Below, piece after piece: positions 53,935-61,994 of a DNA stretch of 64,000 nt (positions are counted from its first letter, which is position 1; each line of letters opens with the position of its first letter). The position numbers were made by a program, and so were the translations under genes. The notes under the pieces are model-generated. The model was not told the DNA's origin. It saw only the letters and a list, made by a program, of their open reading frames with translations, and made no database searches. Origin of the DNA: Pseudoalteromonas sp. H105. Lineage in GTDB: Bacteria; Pseudomonadota; Gammaproteobacteria; Enterobacterales; Alteromonadaceae. Location: NCBI RefSeq assembly GCF_001469215.1, contig NZ_LOFH01000002.1, forward strand, positions 555,429 to 619,428, in the 5' to 3' direction.

Positions 53935-54552
53935 TTACCCATACTTTTGCTCGAGTTCTTCGGCGGTATGAAACTTTTCATGGCTTTGTAATTGTTCATC
54001 GTATCTCACTAGATTTTTAAAGTGACCTAGTTGACCTGCGTTTTTCACAATTTCAATAATAAACGACATCATAAAATCTGCGCCAGTGAGCGTGTCGCCT
54101 ACTAAGTACTTTTTGCCTTCAAGGCGGCTGTTAAAATAGCTAATTACTTTAGCGGTTTCAGCATCGGCGTAACCTTCTAAAAACTGTGTTTTAGCGCCCT
54201 CTTTTTGGACAAACATTTTTAGCAAAAGCGGTAAAATAGCTGAGCTTTCAGCAAAGTGCAGCCACTGTTGATAATCAACATAGTCCGCGGTTCCTGCCTT
54301 TGGTGCAAACTTGCCATTTCCGTATTTAGTAATGAGGTAATCAGTAATTGCGCCTGACTCAGTGACAATTAAACCGTCGTCTTCGATTACCGGTGACTTA
54401 CCCAGTTGGTGCACGTTTTTTAGTTCATCAGGCGCTAAAAAAGTGGCACTGTTTCGCTGATATGCAACAATTTTGTAATCGACTTCTAGCTCTTCAAGTA
54501 ACCAAATAATGCGTTTAGAGCGTGACTTATTTAGGTGGTGTAATTTAATCAT
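53935..54552 (-). CDS. Glutathione S-transferase family protein
   Basis: This 205-residue protein has an N-terminal thioredoxin-like GST domain with S-R-S-K-R-I-I-W-L-L-E-E-L near the start, G-K-S-P-V-I (cis-Pro) and T-E-S-G-A-I (glutathione-binding) near 65. A helical C-terminal domain has G-A-D-F-M-M. It is adjacent to an MDR reductase on the same strand (17-base gap), so both may be in one detoxification operon. Confidence 0.9.
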   Translation of the reverse strand: MIKLHHLNKSRSKRIIWLLEELEVDYKIVAYQRNSATFLAPDELKNVHQLGKSPVIEDDGLIVTESGAITDYLITKYGNGKFAPKAGTADYVDYQQWLHFAESSAILPLLLKMFVQKEGAKTQFLEGYADAETAKVISYFNSRLEGKKYLVGDTLTGADFMMSFIIEIVKNAGQLGHFKNLVRYDEQLQSHEKFHTAEELEQKYG

Positions 54553-54569
54553 GGTTATCCTTAAGTGAT

Positions 54570-55601
54570 TTAAAGTGGTTGATTAACTTGTACTACGGTT
54601 TTGCCAAAGTTCTTGCCAGCTAACATATCGTTAAATGCGGTGAGGGTGTTTTCAAACCCTGTTATTACGTGCTCACGGTAATGAATTTTGCCCTCGCTTA
54701 GCCATTGCTGCATGTCTTTAGCAAACTCGTTGTATCGATGGCCGTAGTCATCAAATATAATGAAACCCTGCATTTTTATGCGTTTTGTGAGCAATTGCCC
54801 CATTAATGCGCCCATTCTATCTGGGCCTTGGGGTAACTCAGTCGCGTTATACTGGGAGACTAAACCGCACAGTGGTACGCGAGCAGCGGTATTCAACAGA
54901 GGCAATACGGCATCGAACACCTTTCCGCCTACATTTTCATAATAAACATCAATTCCGTTGTCACAGGCTGCGGCTAATTGTTCGTTAAAGTTATCACTGC
55001 GATGATCAATACAGGCATCAAACCCTAAAGTATCAACTGCGTATTGGCATTTTTCACTGCCGCCAGCAACACCAACAACCTTGCAGCCTTTAAGTTTAGC
55101 TATTTGCCCTACAGTGGCACCAACAGGGCCCGTTGCCGCTGCAACAACAACGGTTTCACCCTCTTTAGGTGCGCCAATATCTAACAGCCCCATATAAGCG
55201 GTAAAGCCGGGCATACCCATGATGCCTAATGCATAAGATGGATTACTTGGATTTTTGCCCAGTGGCATTAGGCCTTCGCCATTTGATATGGCGTAGTCCT
55301 GCCAACCTGTATAGGCCAGCACCCAATCGCCTACTGCAAATTGATCGTTATTTGATTGAGCGATTTGGCACACAGTCGCACCTACCATCACCTCGCCAAT
55401 TGCCACGGGATCAGCATATGATTTTGCATCGTTCATGCGGCCACGCATATAGGGGTCGAGCGACAAATAAATAGTACGCAATAATACTTCCCCCTGTTTT
55501 AAGGGCTCTACATTCACTGATTTAAATGAAAAGTTTTCGTTTGTTGGTGCCCCATGTGGGCGTGATGCTAAAGTTATTTGTCTGTTTTTAATCGCGTGCA
55601 T
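54570..55601 (-). CDS. NADP-dependent MDR oxidoreductase, CurA-like
   Basis: This 343-residue zinc-independent medium-chain reductase has L-S-L-D-P-Y-M-R-G-R-M, the nucleotide motif A-A-T-G-P-V-G-A-T-V-G-Q-I-A-K-L-K-G (about 147-164) and Y-Y-E-N-V-G-G. These are typical of curcumin/alkenal reductases and leukotriene B4 dehydrogenase-like enzymes. It would reduce activated double bonds. The downstream GST gene suggests a shared role in electrophile detoxification. Confidence 0.9.
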   Translation of the reverse strand: MHAIKNRQITLASRPHGAPTNENFSFKSVNVEPLKQGEVLLRTIYLSLDPYMRGRMNDAKSYADPVAIGEVMVGATVCQIAQSNNDQFAVGDWVLAYTGWQDYAISNGEGLMPLGKNPSNPSYALGIMGMPGFTAYMGLLDIGAPKEGETVVVAAATGPVGATVGQIAKLKGCKVVGVAGGSEKCQYAVDTLGFDACIDHRSDNFNEQLAAACDNGIDVYYENVGGKVFDAVLPLLNTAARVPLCGLVSQYNATELPQGPDRMGALMGQLLTKRIKMQGFIIFDDYGHRYNEFAKDMQQWLSEGKIHYREHVITGFENTLTAFNDMLAGKNFGKTVVQVNQPL

Positions 55602-55791
55602 AAAACCCTCAGTATCCTTTGTTCGAATTGTTTTTATTGCTTGTGGTGTTTAGTTAATAAAGAAGTGGGGTTTTAGAGTATTAATTCAATTGTTTGTTTA
55701 TCTCTGTATGAGTAATCACTATTGCATGGCTGCAACAGTCTCTGCGTGGCGCGATTTGAGCGATAACTGTGTATTTTCTGTTCCAAAGTTG

Positions 55792-56061
55792 GAATGGTTT
55801 CTTACAAGGCTGGAATGCAGAGTCATATGTAGCAAGGGCTACAGAGGGGGTAATGACGTTCCCTATTTGGGTTTTTCTGATAGGGTTTAGAATCAGCGTG
55901 TTGAGCTACCAATAACTTGATACATAAACCCGTAAACTCTGAGTCACTACTATATCTTTTTTGCAATTAATACAGCATGGGGAGCGATCTGCATTTATGC
56001 GGGATGTTGTGACTGTAGTGCTTAAAACTTTAAAGTTTATGGGGCAGGTTTGAGCGAGCAG
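55792..56061. repeat. Long direct repeat, copy a (paired with 58868-59060)
   Basis: GAATGGTTTCTTACAAGGCT begins both copies, which go on through GGAATGCAGAG, ACGTTCCCTATTT, AATCAGCGTGTTGAGC and GCGATCTGCATTTATGCGGG to TATGGGGCAGGTTTGAGCGA. Copy b lacks an internal segment of about 75 bases. The 709-base gap between the MDR gene and the next gene holds no supported gene apart from this. Confidence 0.8.
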
Positions 56062-56290
56062 CAGTCATAGAGATTGGCTGAATATCGAAGTTAATTGATT
56101 GGTTAAACTGCGCTTTGCGCATATATTCATGAAAATGAGCGACGCGCGCATATTGGTTCTATTAACTTTTCCTAAAAACCTTAGAAAACTTAGTGATAGT
56201 AATACCTTAAGTAATTTGTTAAAACTATATAAATTAGATAAATGAGCGTTAAGTCGGCAGAAATATGCGCGATGAGCGCACTATTAAATT

Positions 56291-57116
56291 GTTAGCTTTC
56301 TAGGATAGATATGAGTAAAAATTCATTTTTTCCAAATGTTGAGGATGTCTTCTATGAAAAAGTTGAAGAGCATGCTGAATTCTTACTACCTTTACTCTCT
56401 GTAGATGTGGAAGACTTTTTAAAAGGTGAACAAGGTAAATTACACTTTGTTTTGCCCTTAGAGCCATTTGATTGTTTGGGTTTAGAAACAAAAAAATTTC
56501 ACAATTATTATTGCAGAACTAACTGGATAGCTTACAAGTTAATAGATAATAAGCTGTCTCTCTTAACTGATTTTAATTTTTTCCAAAAAAAATATATCAA
56601 TACACATAGTGACTACAAAGAAACTTTTGGTGGCGTGGAAAGTTATTTAAATAATCTACCAAATGACTTAGAAGAAGAGTTTCAAAAATTAAAGCTTCAA
56701 TACAGCAAAATGAAAGAGCATAAAAAACTTGTTAATGAAAAGCGAGTTTTTGAATATTTTCATACCCCTTATGAGTACATTTATGACACTTTTCCCACTA
56801 CTCAATGTTTAGATAACATATCAATACCTCTTACTGAAGATGGTCGCCCTTTTAAATATATCGGTAAAATCGATATATGTGACTTATTCATACAGGATGG
56901 GGATGATAAGTGGTTCTCAATTGATGCTGATACTTGCATCATTATGTATTATGACCCGCAAGAAAAAATAATATTAAATACGTTTTTTGGTTCATAAAGT
57001 TGTGCAATCAAAAGCTAACAAAGCCGTTAAACCAAGGACACAAAACAGCAGGCTTGTGCTCCTTCGTCGCCAATTTTAGCCTGCTATTTTGTGCCGTTTA
57101 CGGCAAGCGTTGAGGC
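56291..57116 (+). mobile_element. Integron-type gene cassette 1 with attC-like end
   Basis: It starts GTTAGCTTTC (56291) and the complementary AAAAGCTAAC lies at 57010-57019, enclosing one ORF. An attC-like imperfect palindrome follows: GGACACAAAACAGCAGGCT (about 57036) pairs with AGCCTGCTATTTTGTGCC (57077-57094), ending at GCGTTGAGGC (57108). Assignment rests on boundary and folding features, with no integrase nearby. Confidence 0.5.
56311..56997 (+). CDS. Cassette-borne protein of unknown function
   Basis: This 228-residue acidic, soluble protein was not matched to a family. It has a central charged helical region (E-E-E-F-Q-K-L-K-L-Q-Y-S-K-M-K-E) and a C-terminal segment with I-G-K-I-D-I-C-D-L-F and D-A-D-T-C-I-I-M-Y-Y-D. 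It is the only ORF in its cassette and starts 20 bases after the boundary, with AGGA upstream. AT-rich codon use differs from core genes. Confidence 0.65.
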   Translation: MSKNSFFPNVEDVFYEKVEEHAEFLLPLLSVDVEDFLKGEQGKLHFVLPLEPFDCLGLETKKFHNYYCRTNWIAYKLIDNKLSLLTDFNFFQKKYINTHSDYKETFGGVESYLNNLPNDLEEEFQKLKLQYSKMKEHKKLVNEKRVFEYFHTPYEYIYDTFPTTQCLDNISIPLTEDGRPFKYIGKIDICDLFIQDGDDKWFSIDADTCIIMYYDPQEKIILNTFFGS

Positions 57117-57277
57117 TGTAGAGTTACTCTTTTTAAAGAAAATCAGCCTGTTTTATGGGTTCCAAATGCATTACCTAATGCTTTAAAAGCGCTTAGAGTT
57201 AATTACAGGAGCTCGTTTTTTAATTGAATTTGGCTGTTGGAGTTATTCTACAGTCTCGTTATAAGCCAAAGGAAGAT

Positions 57278-57525
57278 ATGAGTTTACCAAGGGAACAATT
57301 AGCTAAAGTTAGAACTCCTTTTAGGGTGCTTGCGGGTTTCATCTTTGTACTCTGTTTGCTATTATAGCTACGGTTAGTTTTGCGTTCACTGAACCATATG
57401 ATCATATTATTTGGCTTTTGGGTATCGTGACGTTTGGTATGTCATATATATCAGGGCATGTTGTATTTACGGGTTACACCCCAAAGTTTTTACTGTTTAC
57501 GCATGGTGCTAAAGATGACTTATAA
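57278..57525 (+). pseudogene. Frameshifted cassette gene for a small membrane protein
   Basis: The cassette runs from GTTATAAGCC (57258) to GACTTATAAC (57517-57526). An AAAGGAAG site precedes the ATG. The reading frame starts M-S-L-P-R-E-Q-L-A and stops at 57368, but a shift at about 57358 opens A-I-I-A-T-V-S-F-A-F-T-E-P-Y through to L-F-T-H-G-A-K-D-D-L. The joined product of about 82 residues would have two membrane helices. It is a probable pseudogene caused by one indel. Confidence 0.55.
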
Positions 57526-57539
57526 CAAACACGCCCTGA

Positions 57540-58052
57540 GGTGGACAGCAAGCACTAAAGCCCACTTTCCACCGCAAATTTTAACAGCGGTGATCCCTTA
57601 CTTTTCAATGCCGTTAAGTAAGTTGGTTCATCGTAGGGCGTATGTGTTTTCCAGCATCTAAATAGGATCCGTATCCACTTAAACGCCAATGATCTGATGA
57701 TGGTATTATGAGGTTTTCCTTTGGCTTCTTGCTGCCGATAATAGGCTTTTGCCCAAAATGAATACCGCACAGAGAGTCCAGCCCATTCCACAAACGTTTG
57801 CCTTAAAAACTTAGTCCATGAGTACCGCCAGTGTATCCATTCCTTTTTGCCACTGCGTTCGGTTACGGGAGCAATGCCTGCGTATTTTTGTATGTTAGCG
57901 GCGCATTTATAGCGATCACGATTTGACCCCATAGCGGCTAATAACCGAGGGGCTAATTGTGGCCCTGCACCCGGTAAGCTATCAAAAATAGCGTGATCTG
58001 TATGTTGCTTATAAGTAATAGGGTCTGATTTTGACTTCAGACATCACAAGTT
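57540..58052 (-). mobile_element. IS110-family transposase remnant a (C-terminal part)
   Basis: The - strand encodes D-S-L-P-G-A-G-P-Q-L-A-P-R-L-L-A-A-M-G, Y-A-G-I-A-P-V-T-E-R-S-G-K-K, F-L-R-Q-T-F-V-E-W-A and L-A-F-K-W-I-R-I-L-F-R-C-W-K-T-H-T-P-Y (57555 to about 58050). This is the Transposase_20 half of IS110 proteins. The N-terminal DEDD domain is gone, so it is inactive. It lies in the site following cassette 2, opposite in direction to the cassettes. Confidence 0.85.
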
Positions 58053-58074
58053 TTTTAAAGGTATGGCAAACGAT

Positions 58075-58249
58075 TCGGGCATATAGAGCTTGCTTTCGTT
58101 TAAATCAAAAGTGGAGTATGGTCGTCAATAAGGGCATGAATAAACTGACCTTGCGGGGGACAAACGAAAGTGAATACATTTACTTCATTCTGCGGCAACT
58201 GTACTGCCTTGTTCATAACATAGAAAAGCTGCAAAACAGGCTGCATTAA
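58075..58249 (+). pseudogene. Possible transposase C-terminal fragment (IS1182/IS5-like)
   Basis: The frame encodes R-L-N-Q-K-W-S-M-V-V-N-K-G-M-N-K-L-T-L-R-G-T and Y-C-L-V-H-N-I-E-K-L-Q-N, which resembles the C-terminal tails of DDE transposases (F-x-L-R-G...A-H-N-I-x-K). It directly follows the IS110 remnant on the other strand. The family is uncertain. Confidence 0.35.
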
Positions 58250-58344
58250 AAAAGGGGAACCTTTTTAAGCCGAAATATGCCAATCAAGCACCTGTAATTC
58301 CCTCTCAAATATCTATTAAACAACCGCACATTCTTTTTTCTATT

Positions 58345-58443
58345 CTACGTAAACTAGCGATAACTGATTGAACCAAAATAGGAACTCGGCTATGGTTGAT
58401 TCATCAATAAAAATAAATTTAAAACGAGTTAATCTACAGGCTC
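58345..58443 (+). repeat. Cassette-upstream repeat R2, copy 1
   Basis: GATTGAACCAAAATAGGAAC, TCGGCTATGGTTGATTCATC and AAATTTAAAACGAGTTAATC occur in this order here and again at 60548 and, more diverged, at 61879. Each ends at the GTTA-type start of a cassette, so it is likely the far end of the IS110 element plus the remaining half of the attC site. Confidence 0.7.
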
Positions 58444-58482
58444 GTTATGTGCCAATTAATATAATCAAGTTTTGGAGTTATT

Positions 58483-58743
58483 TTGAAGAAAGTAATATTA
58501 GTTTTAGTTGTAGTTATTGCCGGATATTTCATAAATTCAAAATTTATAGACTTAGCATATTCGTTAGGTTTTGCAGAGCTAAAAAAAGAGGCCGTTTTAA
58601 TTAACTCCGAAAAAATGAAAGTCAAATGTCATTCATATGCTTTTGGCTGGTTTGATGAAATTAAATTAGAGAATAAATTTCAAGCTTGCGTCAACGAACA
58701 TAAAGCTAATGGCTACCAAATCATTGAGAGTTCTAGCACATAA
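58483..58743 (+). CDS. Small exported or anchored cassette protein
   Basis: This 86-residue protein has an N-terminal hydrophobic segment (V-I-L-V-L-V-V-V-I-A-G-Y-F-I), then a short soluble part with two Cys. A TTG start with GGAG five bases upstream is proposed. The cassette begins GTTATGTGCC (58444) and ends at GCACATAAC (58736-58744), with the stop codon inside the boundary motif. Function is unknown. Confidence 0.55.
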   Translation: MKKVILVLVVVIAGYFINSKFIDLAYSLGFAELKKEAVLINSEKMKVKCHSYAFGWFDEIKLENKFQACVNEHKANGYQIIESSST

Positions 58744-58866
58744 CAACACGCCCTGAGGTAGACAGCAAGCACTAAAGCTCCCTTTTCACCGCAAATTTTA
58801 ACTGCGGTGATCCCTTACTTTTCAATGCCGTTAAGTAAGTTGATTCATCGTAGGGCGTATGTGTTT
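58741..58866 (-). mobile_element. IS110-family remnant b (terminal fragment)
   Basis: TAACAACACGCCCTGAGG, then AGCAAGCACTAAAGCTCC, then the last ~35 transposase codons on the - strand (T-H-T-P-Y-D-E-x-T-Y-L-T-A-L-K-S-K-G). It joins the second copy of the long R3 repeat at 58868. Confidence 0.75.
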
Positions 58867-58867
58867 A

Positions 58868-59060
58868 GAATGGTTTCTTACAAGGCTGGAATGCAGAGCC
58901 ATATGTAACAAGTCCTACAGAAGAGGTGCTAACGTTCCCTATTTAGGTTTTCTGATAGAACTTTGAATCAGCGTGTTGAGCGATCTGCATTTATGCGGGA
59001 TGTTGTGAATGTATTATTTAGAACTTTAAAATGTATGGGGCAGGTTTGAGCGATCAGCGA
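58868..59060. repeat. Long direct repeat, copy b (paired with 55792-56061)
   Basis: Homologous to copy a with an internal deletion of about 75 bases. After it, 59061-59313 holds no gene; a TTATGC(A)ACAC/GTGT(C)GCATAA hairpin (about 59274-59303) lies just before cassette 4. Confidence 0.75.
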
Positions 59061-59342
59061 GCTTTGGGGTTGGATAAATATAATTGCTTAACGGTTAAAC
59101 ATTAGGTTTAATGGATACATAATAAACGCTGAGTGACGCAGGGACAGCTTAGATACGATAGACACGCCAGTAAAGTTGGCTTGATATCGCTTAGGCCATA
59201 AAAACAAATTCCCATAGCATAAGTAACACCAACTCTGACACACCGAGCAGGTAGCGTCTCAGTCCAACAAGCGATTATGCAACACAAACTGCGTGTCGCA
59301 TAAATACTAAAATGTTATAAGCCCAAGGAGGGCTAGTCGTAA

Positions 59343-59657
59343 ATGAAGCTGTATGTGACTAATCAATCTACTGGAGAGAAAAGATATTTGAAACAAAGTG
59401 CTGTTTCAAGGCAGGAACTAGTAAAGCAACTAGGTTCAGAGCGTTTCCAAATTGATCAACAAGTGTACTCTGTAAGCGAAGTAGTAGCTGAGAGTAACGA
59501 AAGTACAGCAGGAGCAATGGCTGCTGGGGGAGTTATAGGGGTAGTTGGTGGAGTTCCGGGTGTTATTATTGGCGGGATAATTGGTGCACTGTTAGGAAAA
59601 AGTACTGATGATGAAGATAAAGTAAAAACAGATAAGTTTAATGGGAGCGAAGTGTGA
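59343..59657 (+). CDS. Glycine-zipper membrane protein (first gene of a two-gene cassette)
   Basis: This 104-residue protein has a soluble N-terminal part (about 1-55) followed by a glycine-zipper hairpin (A-A-G-G-V-I-G-V-V-G-G-V-P-G-V-I-I-G-G-I) and a charged tail. Such repeats form tight membrane bundles or oligomers. AGGAGG lies 11 bases before the ATG. The stop overlaps the start of the next gene (GTGA), so both products are probably made together. The cassette starts GTTATAAGCCC at 59314. Confidence 0.65.
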   Translation: MKLYVTNQSTGEKRYLKQSAVSRQELVKQLGSERFQIDQQVYSVSEVVAESNESTAGAMAAGGVIGVVGGVPGVIIGGIIGALLGKSTDDEDKVKTDKFNGSEV

Positions 59658-60136
59658 AAGCTCTAAATTTTAAACTAATTGCTGTTTTTATTTTTCTTGT
59701 TTTACTTTCTGTATTCTTAGTTAATTACCAAGATGTAACGAAAAGCTCAATTAAAGCAACTCTTCAATGGGAGCATTTGAATGTAACTTTATGGTTAAGT
59801 TTAGTGTGCTGTTTTTTTGTTCATTACCTTTCTGTCAAAAATGACAAAAACTATACTGGTGGTTTAATATATAAAGATTTCGGTAAGTTTGCAGACTCAG
59901 CTTTTGCAATCATTACTTATGGACTTGCTTCAACAACATCGGCTGCAATCTTAAAAGGTGTTTACATTCAACAGTTTTTCCATGAAAAAATATACTTTAA
60001 TCACTTTGACCAAATTGATATTTATTCAATGCTAGCCGTTTGTATATTTTTATTAGGTTACTCATTATATGCAGCTATAAATGCATTAAAAAACGCAATT
60101 GTATTATCAAATGCAGAAACTGCTGTTGGTATTTAA
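59654..60136 (+). CDS. Multi-pass membrane protein (second gene of the cassette)
   Basis: This 160-residue protein has about four membrane helices (about 8-24, 43-60, 85-105 and 128-148). A GTG start overlaps the stop of the glycine-zipper gene. It ends just before GGGCTTATAAC (60138-60148), which is complementary to the cassette start. No family was recognised. Pairing of two membrane proteins in one cassette suggests a joint function, such as toxin-immunity, defence or transport; this is inference. Confidence 0.65.
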   Translation: MKALNFKLIAVFIFLVLLSVFLVNYQDVTKSSIKATLQWEHLNVTLWLSLVCCFFVHYLSVKNDKNYTGGLIYKDFGKFADSAFAIITYGLASTTSAAILKGVYIQQFFHEKIYFNHFDQIDIYSMLAVCIFLLGYSLYAAINALKNAIVLSNAETAVGI

Positions 60137-60149
60137 TGGGCTTATAACA

Positions 60150-60418
60150 ACACGCCCTGAGGTGGACAGCAAACACTAAAGCCCACTTTCCACCGCAAAC
60201 TTTAACAGCGGTGATCCCTTACTTTTCAATGCTGTTAAGTAAGTTGATTCATCGTAGGGCGTATGTGTTTTCCAGCACCTAAATAGGAGTCGTATCCACT
60301 TAAATGCCAATGATCTGATGATGGTATTATGAGGTTTTCCATTGGCTTCTTGCTGCCGATAATAGGCTTTTGCCCAAAATGAATAGTGCGTAGAGAGTCC
60401 TGCCCATTTCACTATTCT
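60150..60418 (-). mobile_element. IS110-family transposase remnant c
   Basis: After TAACAACACGCCCTGAGG the - strand (60176-60412) encodes the C-terminal ~78 transposase residues, including A-Y-Y-R-Q-Q-E-A-N-G-K-P-H and R-C-W-K-T-H-T-P-Y. It is nearly identical to remnant a over this length but more truncated. Confidence 0.83.
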
Positions 60419-60547
60419 TAATTAAAAACTGTCTAGTGAAAGCTTGTAAGTCCAATCATTATCACCAAAACATGCAATTCACGCATTAGTAACCCCGTTC
60501 AAAACGGCAATTAAAAATAACCGCAGACTCTCTTTTTATACTTTATG

Positions 60548-60639
60548 ATAAATCAAAGTAACCGATTGAACCCAAATAGGAACTCAGCTATGGTTGAATC
60601 ATCAATAATAATAAATTTAAAACGAGTTAATCTAGACTT
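60548..60639 (+). repeat. Cassette-upstream repeat R2, copy 2
   Basis: It carries CGATTGAACCCAAATAGGAA, CTCAGCTATGGTTGAATCAT and AAATTTAAAACGAGTTAATC and ends at GTTAGTTGTG (60640), where the next cassette begins. Confidence 0.7.
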
Positions 60640-60652
60640 GTTAGTTGTGTGT

Positions 60653-61186
60653 ATGAAAGCTGATAAAACGTCTCAACTATTGTGGTTCATATTCCTTATT
60701 CTAGGTATTTGGTTTTCAATCGAAACAGTGAATCGAACTTTCTATGGCTTTGAGCTTGTGATGGGTACTACTGTATTTGGTTTAGGTGTAGGGCTTACCT
60801 TGCATAAAAAGCGAAATACCTCCGAGTTATGGGATAGTTTTGTTGATAGAAGAAGTTTTTTTAGAAGCCAAAGAAGAACAACATATATGTTCTTTTTTCT
60901 CACTGTTGTAGGTTTCTCAAGCTCTTACATATTTGTTGGCGAGCCAGTGAGCATTCATGTCGAAATAAATGACAAAAGGATTAGTAGAGGAAAATCGACT
61001 AGTTATATATTGGCTATCTCTCCAGAGAAGCTTGGTCCATTAGATCTAAAAGTTGGCGAAAATTTTTGGAACTCTCAATCAGTAGGCAATATGCTTAATA
61101 TTGTAGTTAAAGAAAATATTCTAGGTTTTTATGTTGTTATGGATTACGGTACAGGTAACAAAGCGCTTAAAAAATCGGACACGTAA
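60653..61186 (+). CDS. Cassette-borne membrane protein of unknown function
   Basis: This 177-residue protein has three membrane helices (about 8-25, 32-50 and 75-95), then a soluble domain with E-I-N-D-K-R-I-S-R-G-K-S. The ATG at 60653 lies 13 bases inside the cassette boundary. An in-frame extension to 60545 would translate the R2 repeat and is rejected. The stop overlaps a GTAAC motif. No family was recognised. Confidence 0.6.
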   Translation: MKADKTSQLLWFIFLILGIWFSIETVNRTFYGFELVMGTTVFGLGVGLTLHKKRNTSELWDSFVDRRSFFRSQRRTTYMFFFLTVVGFSSSYIFVGEPVSIHVEINDKRISRGKSTSYILAISPEKLGPLDLKVGENFWNSQSVGNMLNIVVKENILGFYVVMDYGTGNKALKKSDT

Positions 61187-61320
61187 CAGTTGGTTCGTTT
61201 TCGCTCCGCTTCAATTTTCGCTAACGATTGCTTAGTCGTTTAGCACGACGTTGAGGCTGTAAAATTATTTTTAAGAAAACAGCCTGTTTTATGTGTTCAA
61301 AATTCATAGCCTCGTTAGCT
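61183..61320. repeat. Inter-cassette site with repeat R4
   Basis: GTTGAGGCTGTA, TTTTTAA, GAAAAC/TCAGCCTGTTTTATG and GTTC-AAAT here match 57109-57170 in order. It has GAGGCTG/CAGCC arms. It lies between two cassettes and ends with GTTAGCTAAC at 61314. This site lacks an IS remnant. Confidence 0.55.
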
Positions 61321-61337
61321 AACTAGGGAAAATATAG

Positions 61338-61574
61338 GTGCATATTGTCATAACTGAGAAGGAAGTAATTCTTACTAAACATGATTACCAATCGTTTCGA
61401 GAAATTCAAAACGATTTTTTTGATTATGTCACCTCACTTGGACCTTGGTCGTTTGAAGAAATTGTAGATTATCTTGAAATTGAGTATCCAAACATTGCAC
61501 CTTCTGCAAAAGAGCAAGTAGAAGGGCTTATTAATTCAGGGCAATTTGAAGTGACCTTAAAGGGCTTGGTGTAA
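61338..61574 (+). CDS. Small cassette-borne acidic protein
   Basis: This 78-residue soluble protein starts at a GTG with GGGA upstream. It has W-S-F-E-E-I-V-D-Y-L-E-I-E-Y-P and G-L-I-N-S-G-Q-F-E-V-T, a winged-helix-like pattern. Function is unknown. TCTAACAACACC follows the stop. Confidence 0.55.
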   Translation: MHIVITEKEVILTKHDYQSFREIQNDFFDYVTSLGPWSFEEIVDYLEIEYPNIAPSAKEQVEGLINSGQFEVTLKGLV

Positions 61575-61581
61575 GGTTGTC

Positions 61582-61830
61582 TAACAACACCCCCGCGGTG
61601 GACAACAAGCACTAAAGCTCCCTTTTCACCGCAAGTTTTAACTGCGCTAAATCGTTACTTTTTAATGGCGTTAAATAAGTTGATTCATCGCAGGGTGTAT
61701 GTGTTTTCCTGCACCTAAATAGGATTCGTATCCACTTAAATGCAAGCGCTTTGATGATGATATTGTGGGGCTACCTCTTGCTACTGATAATAGACTTTAG
61801 CCCTGAAAGGGTAAGGTACGGATAAAGCTG
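61582..61830 (-). mobile_element. IS110-family remnant d (degenerate)
   Basis: It has TAACAACACCCCCGCGGTGG, CAAGCACTAAAGCTCCCTTT and then diverged transposase C-terminal codons on the - strand, with substitutions and frame changes. It is the most decayed of the four remnants. Confidence 0.7.
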
Positions 61831-61878
61831 CTTATTTAAAGTAGTATTTAGATATCAATTAAACACCTCCCCTTTTTT

Positions 61879-61970
61879 GTAATGTCAGCAAAATAGATGC
61901 CACCGATTGAACCAACATTAGAACTCGGATATGGTTGAGCCATTACTAAAATCGATTAAATTGACAAGCC
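61879..61970 (+). repeat. Cassette-upstream repeat R2, copy 3 (diverged)
   Basis: CGATTGAACCAACATTAGAA and CTCGGATATGGTTGAGCCAT match the other R2 copies; the rest has diverged. It ends at GTTATATTTC (61971), where the acetyltransferase cassette begins. Confidence 0.65.
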
Positions 61971-61994
61971 GTTATATTTCAAGGAGAAGACAGG

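Noticed and set aside
55690..55890. A 66-codon + strand frame in the long R3 repeat
   Set aside because: The second repeat copy does not keep this frame open, so it is unlikely to be a gene.
58368..58604. A 78-codon + strand frame starting in repeat R2
   Set aside because: The frame begins in repeat sequence and runs across the cassette boundary out of phase with the better-supported 58483-58743 gene.
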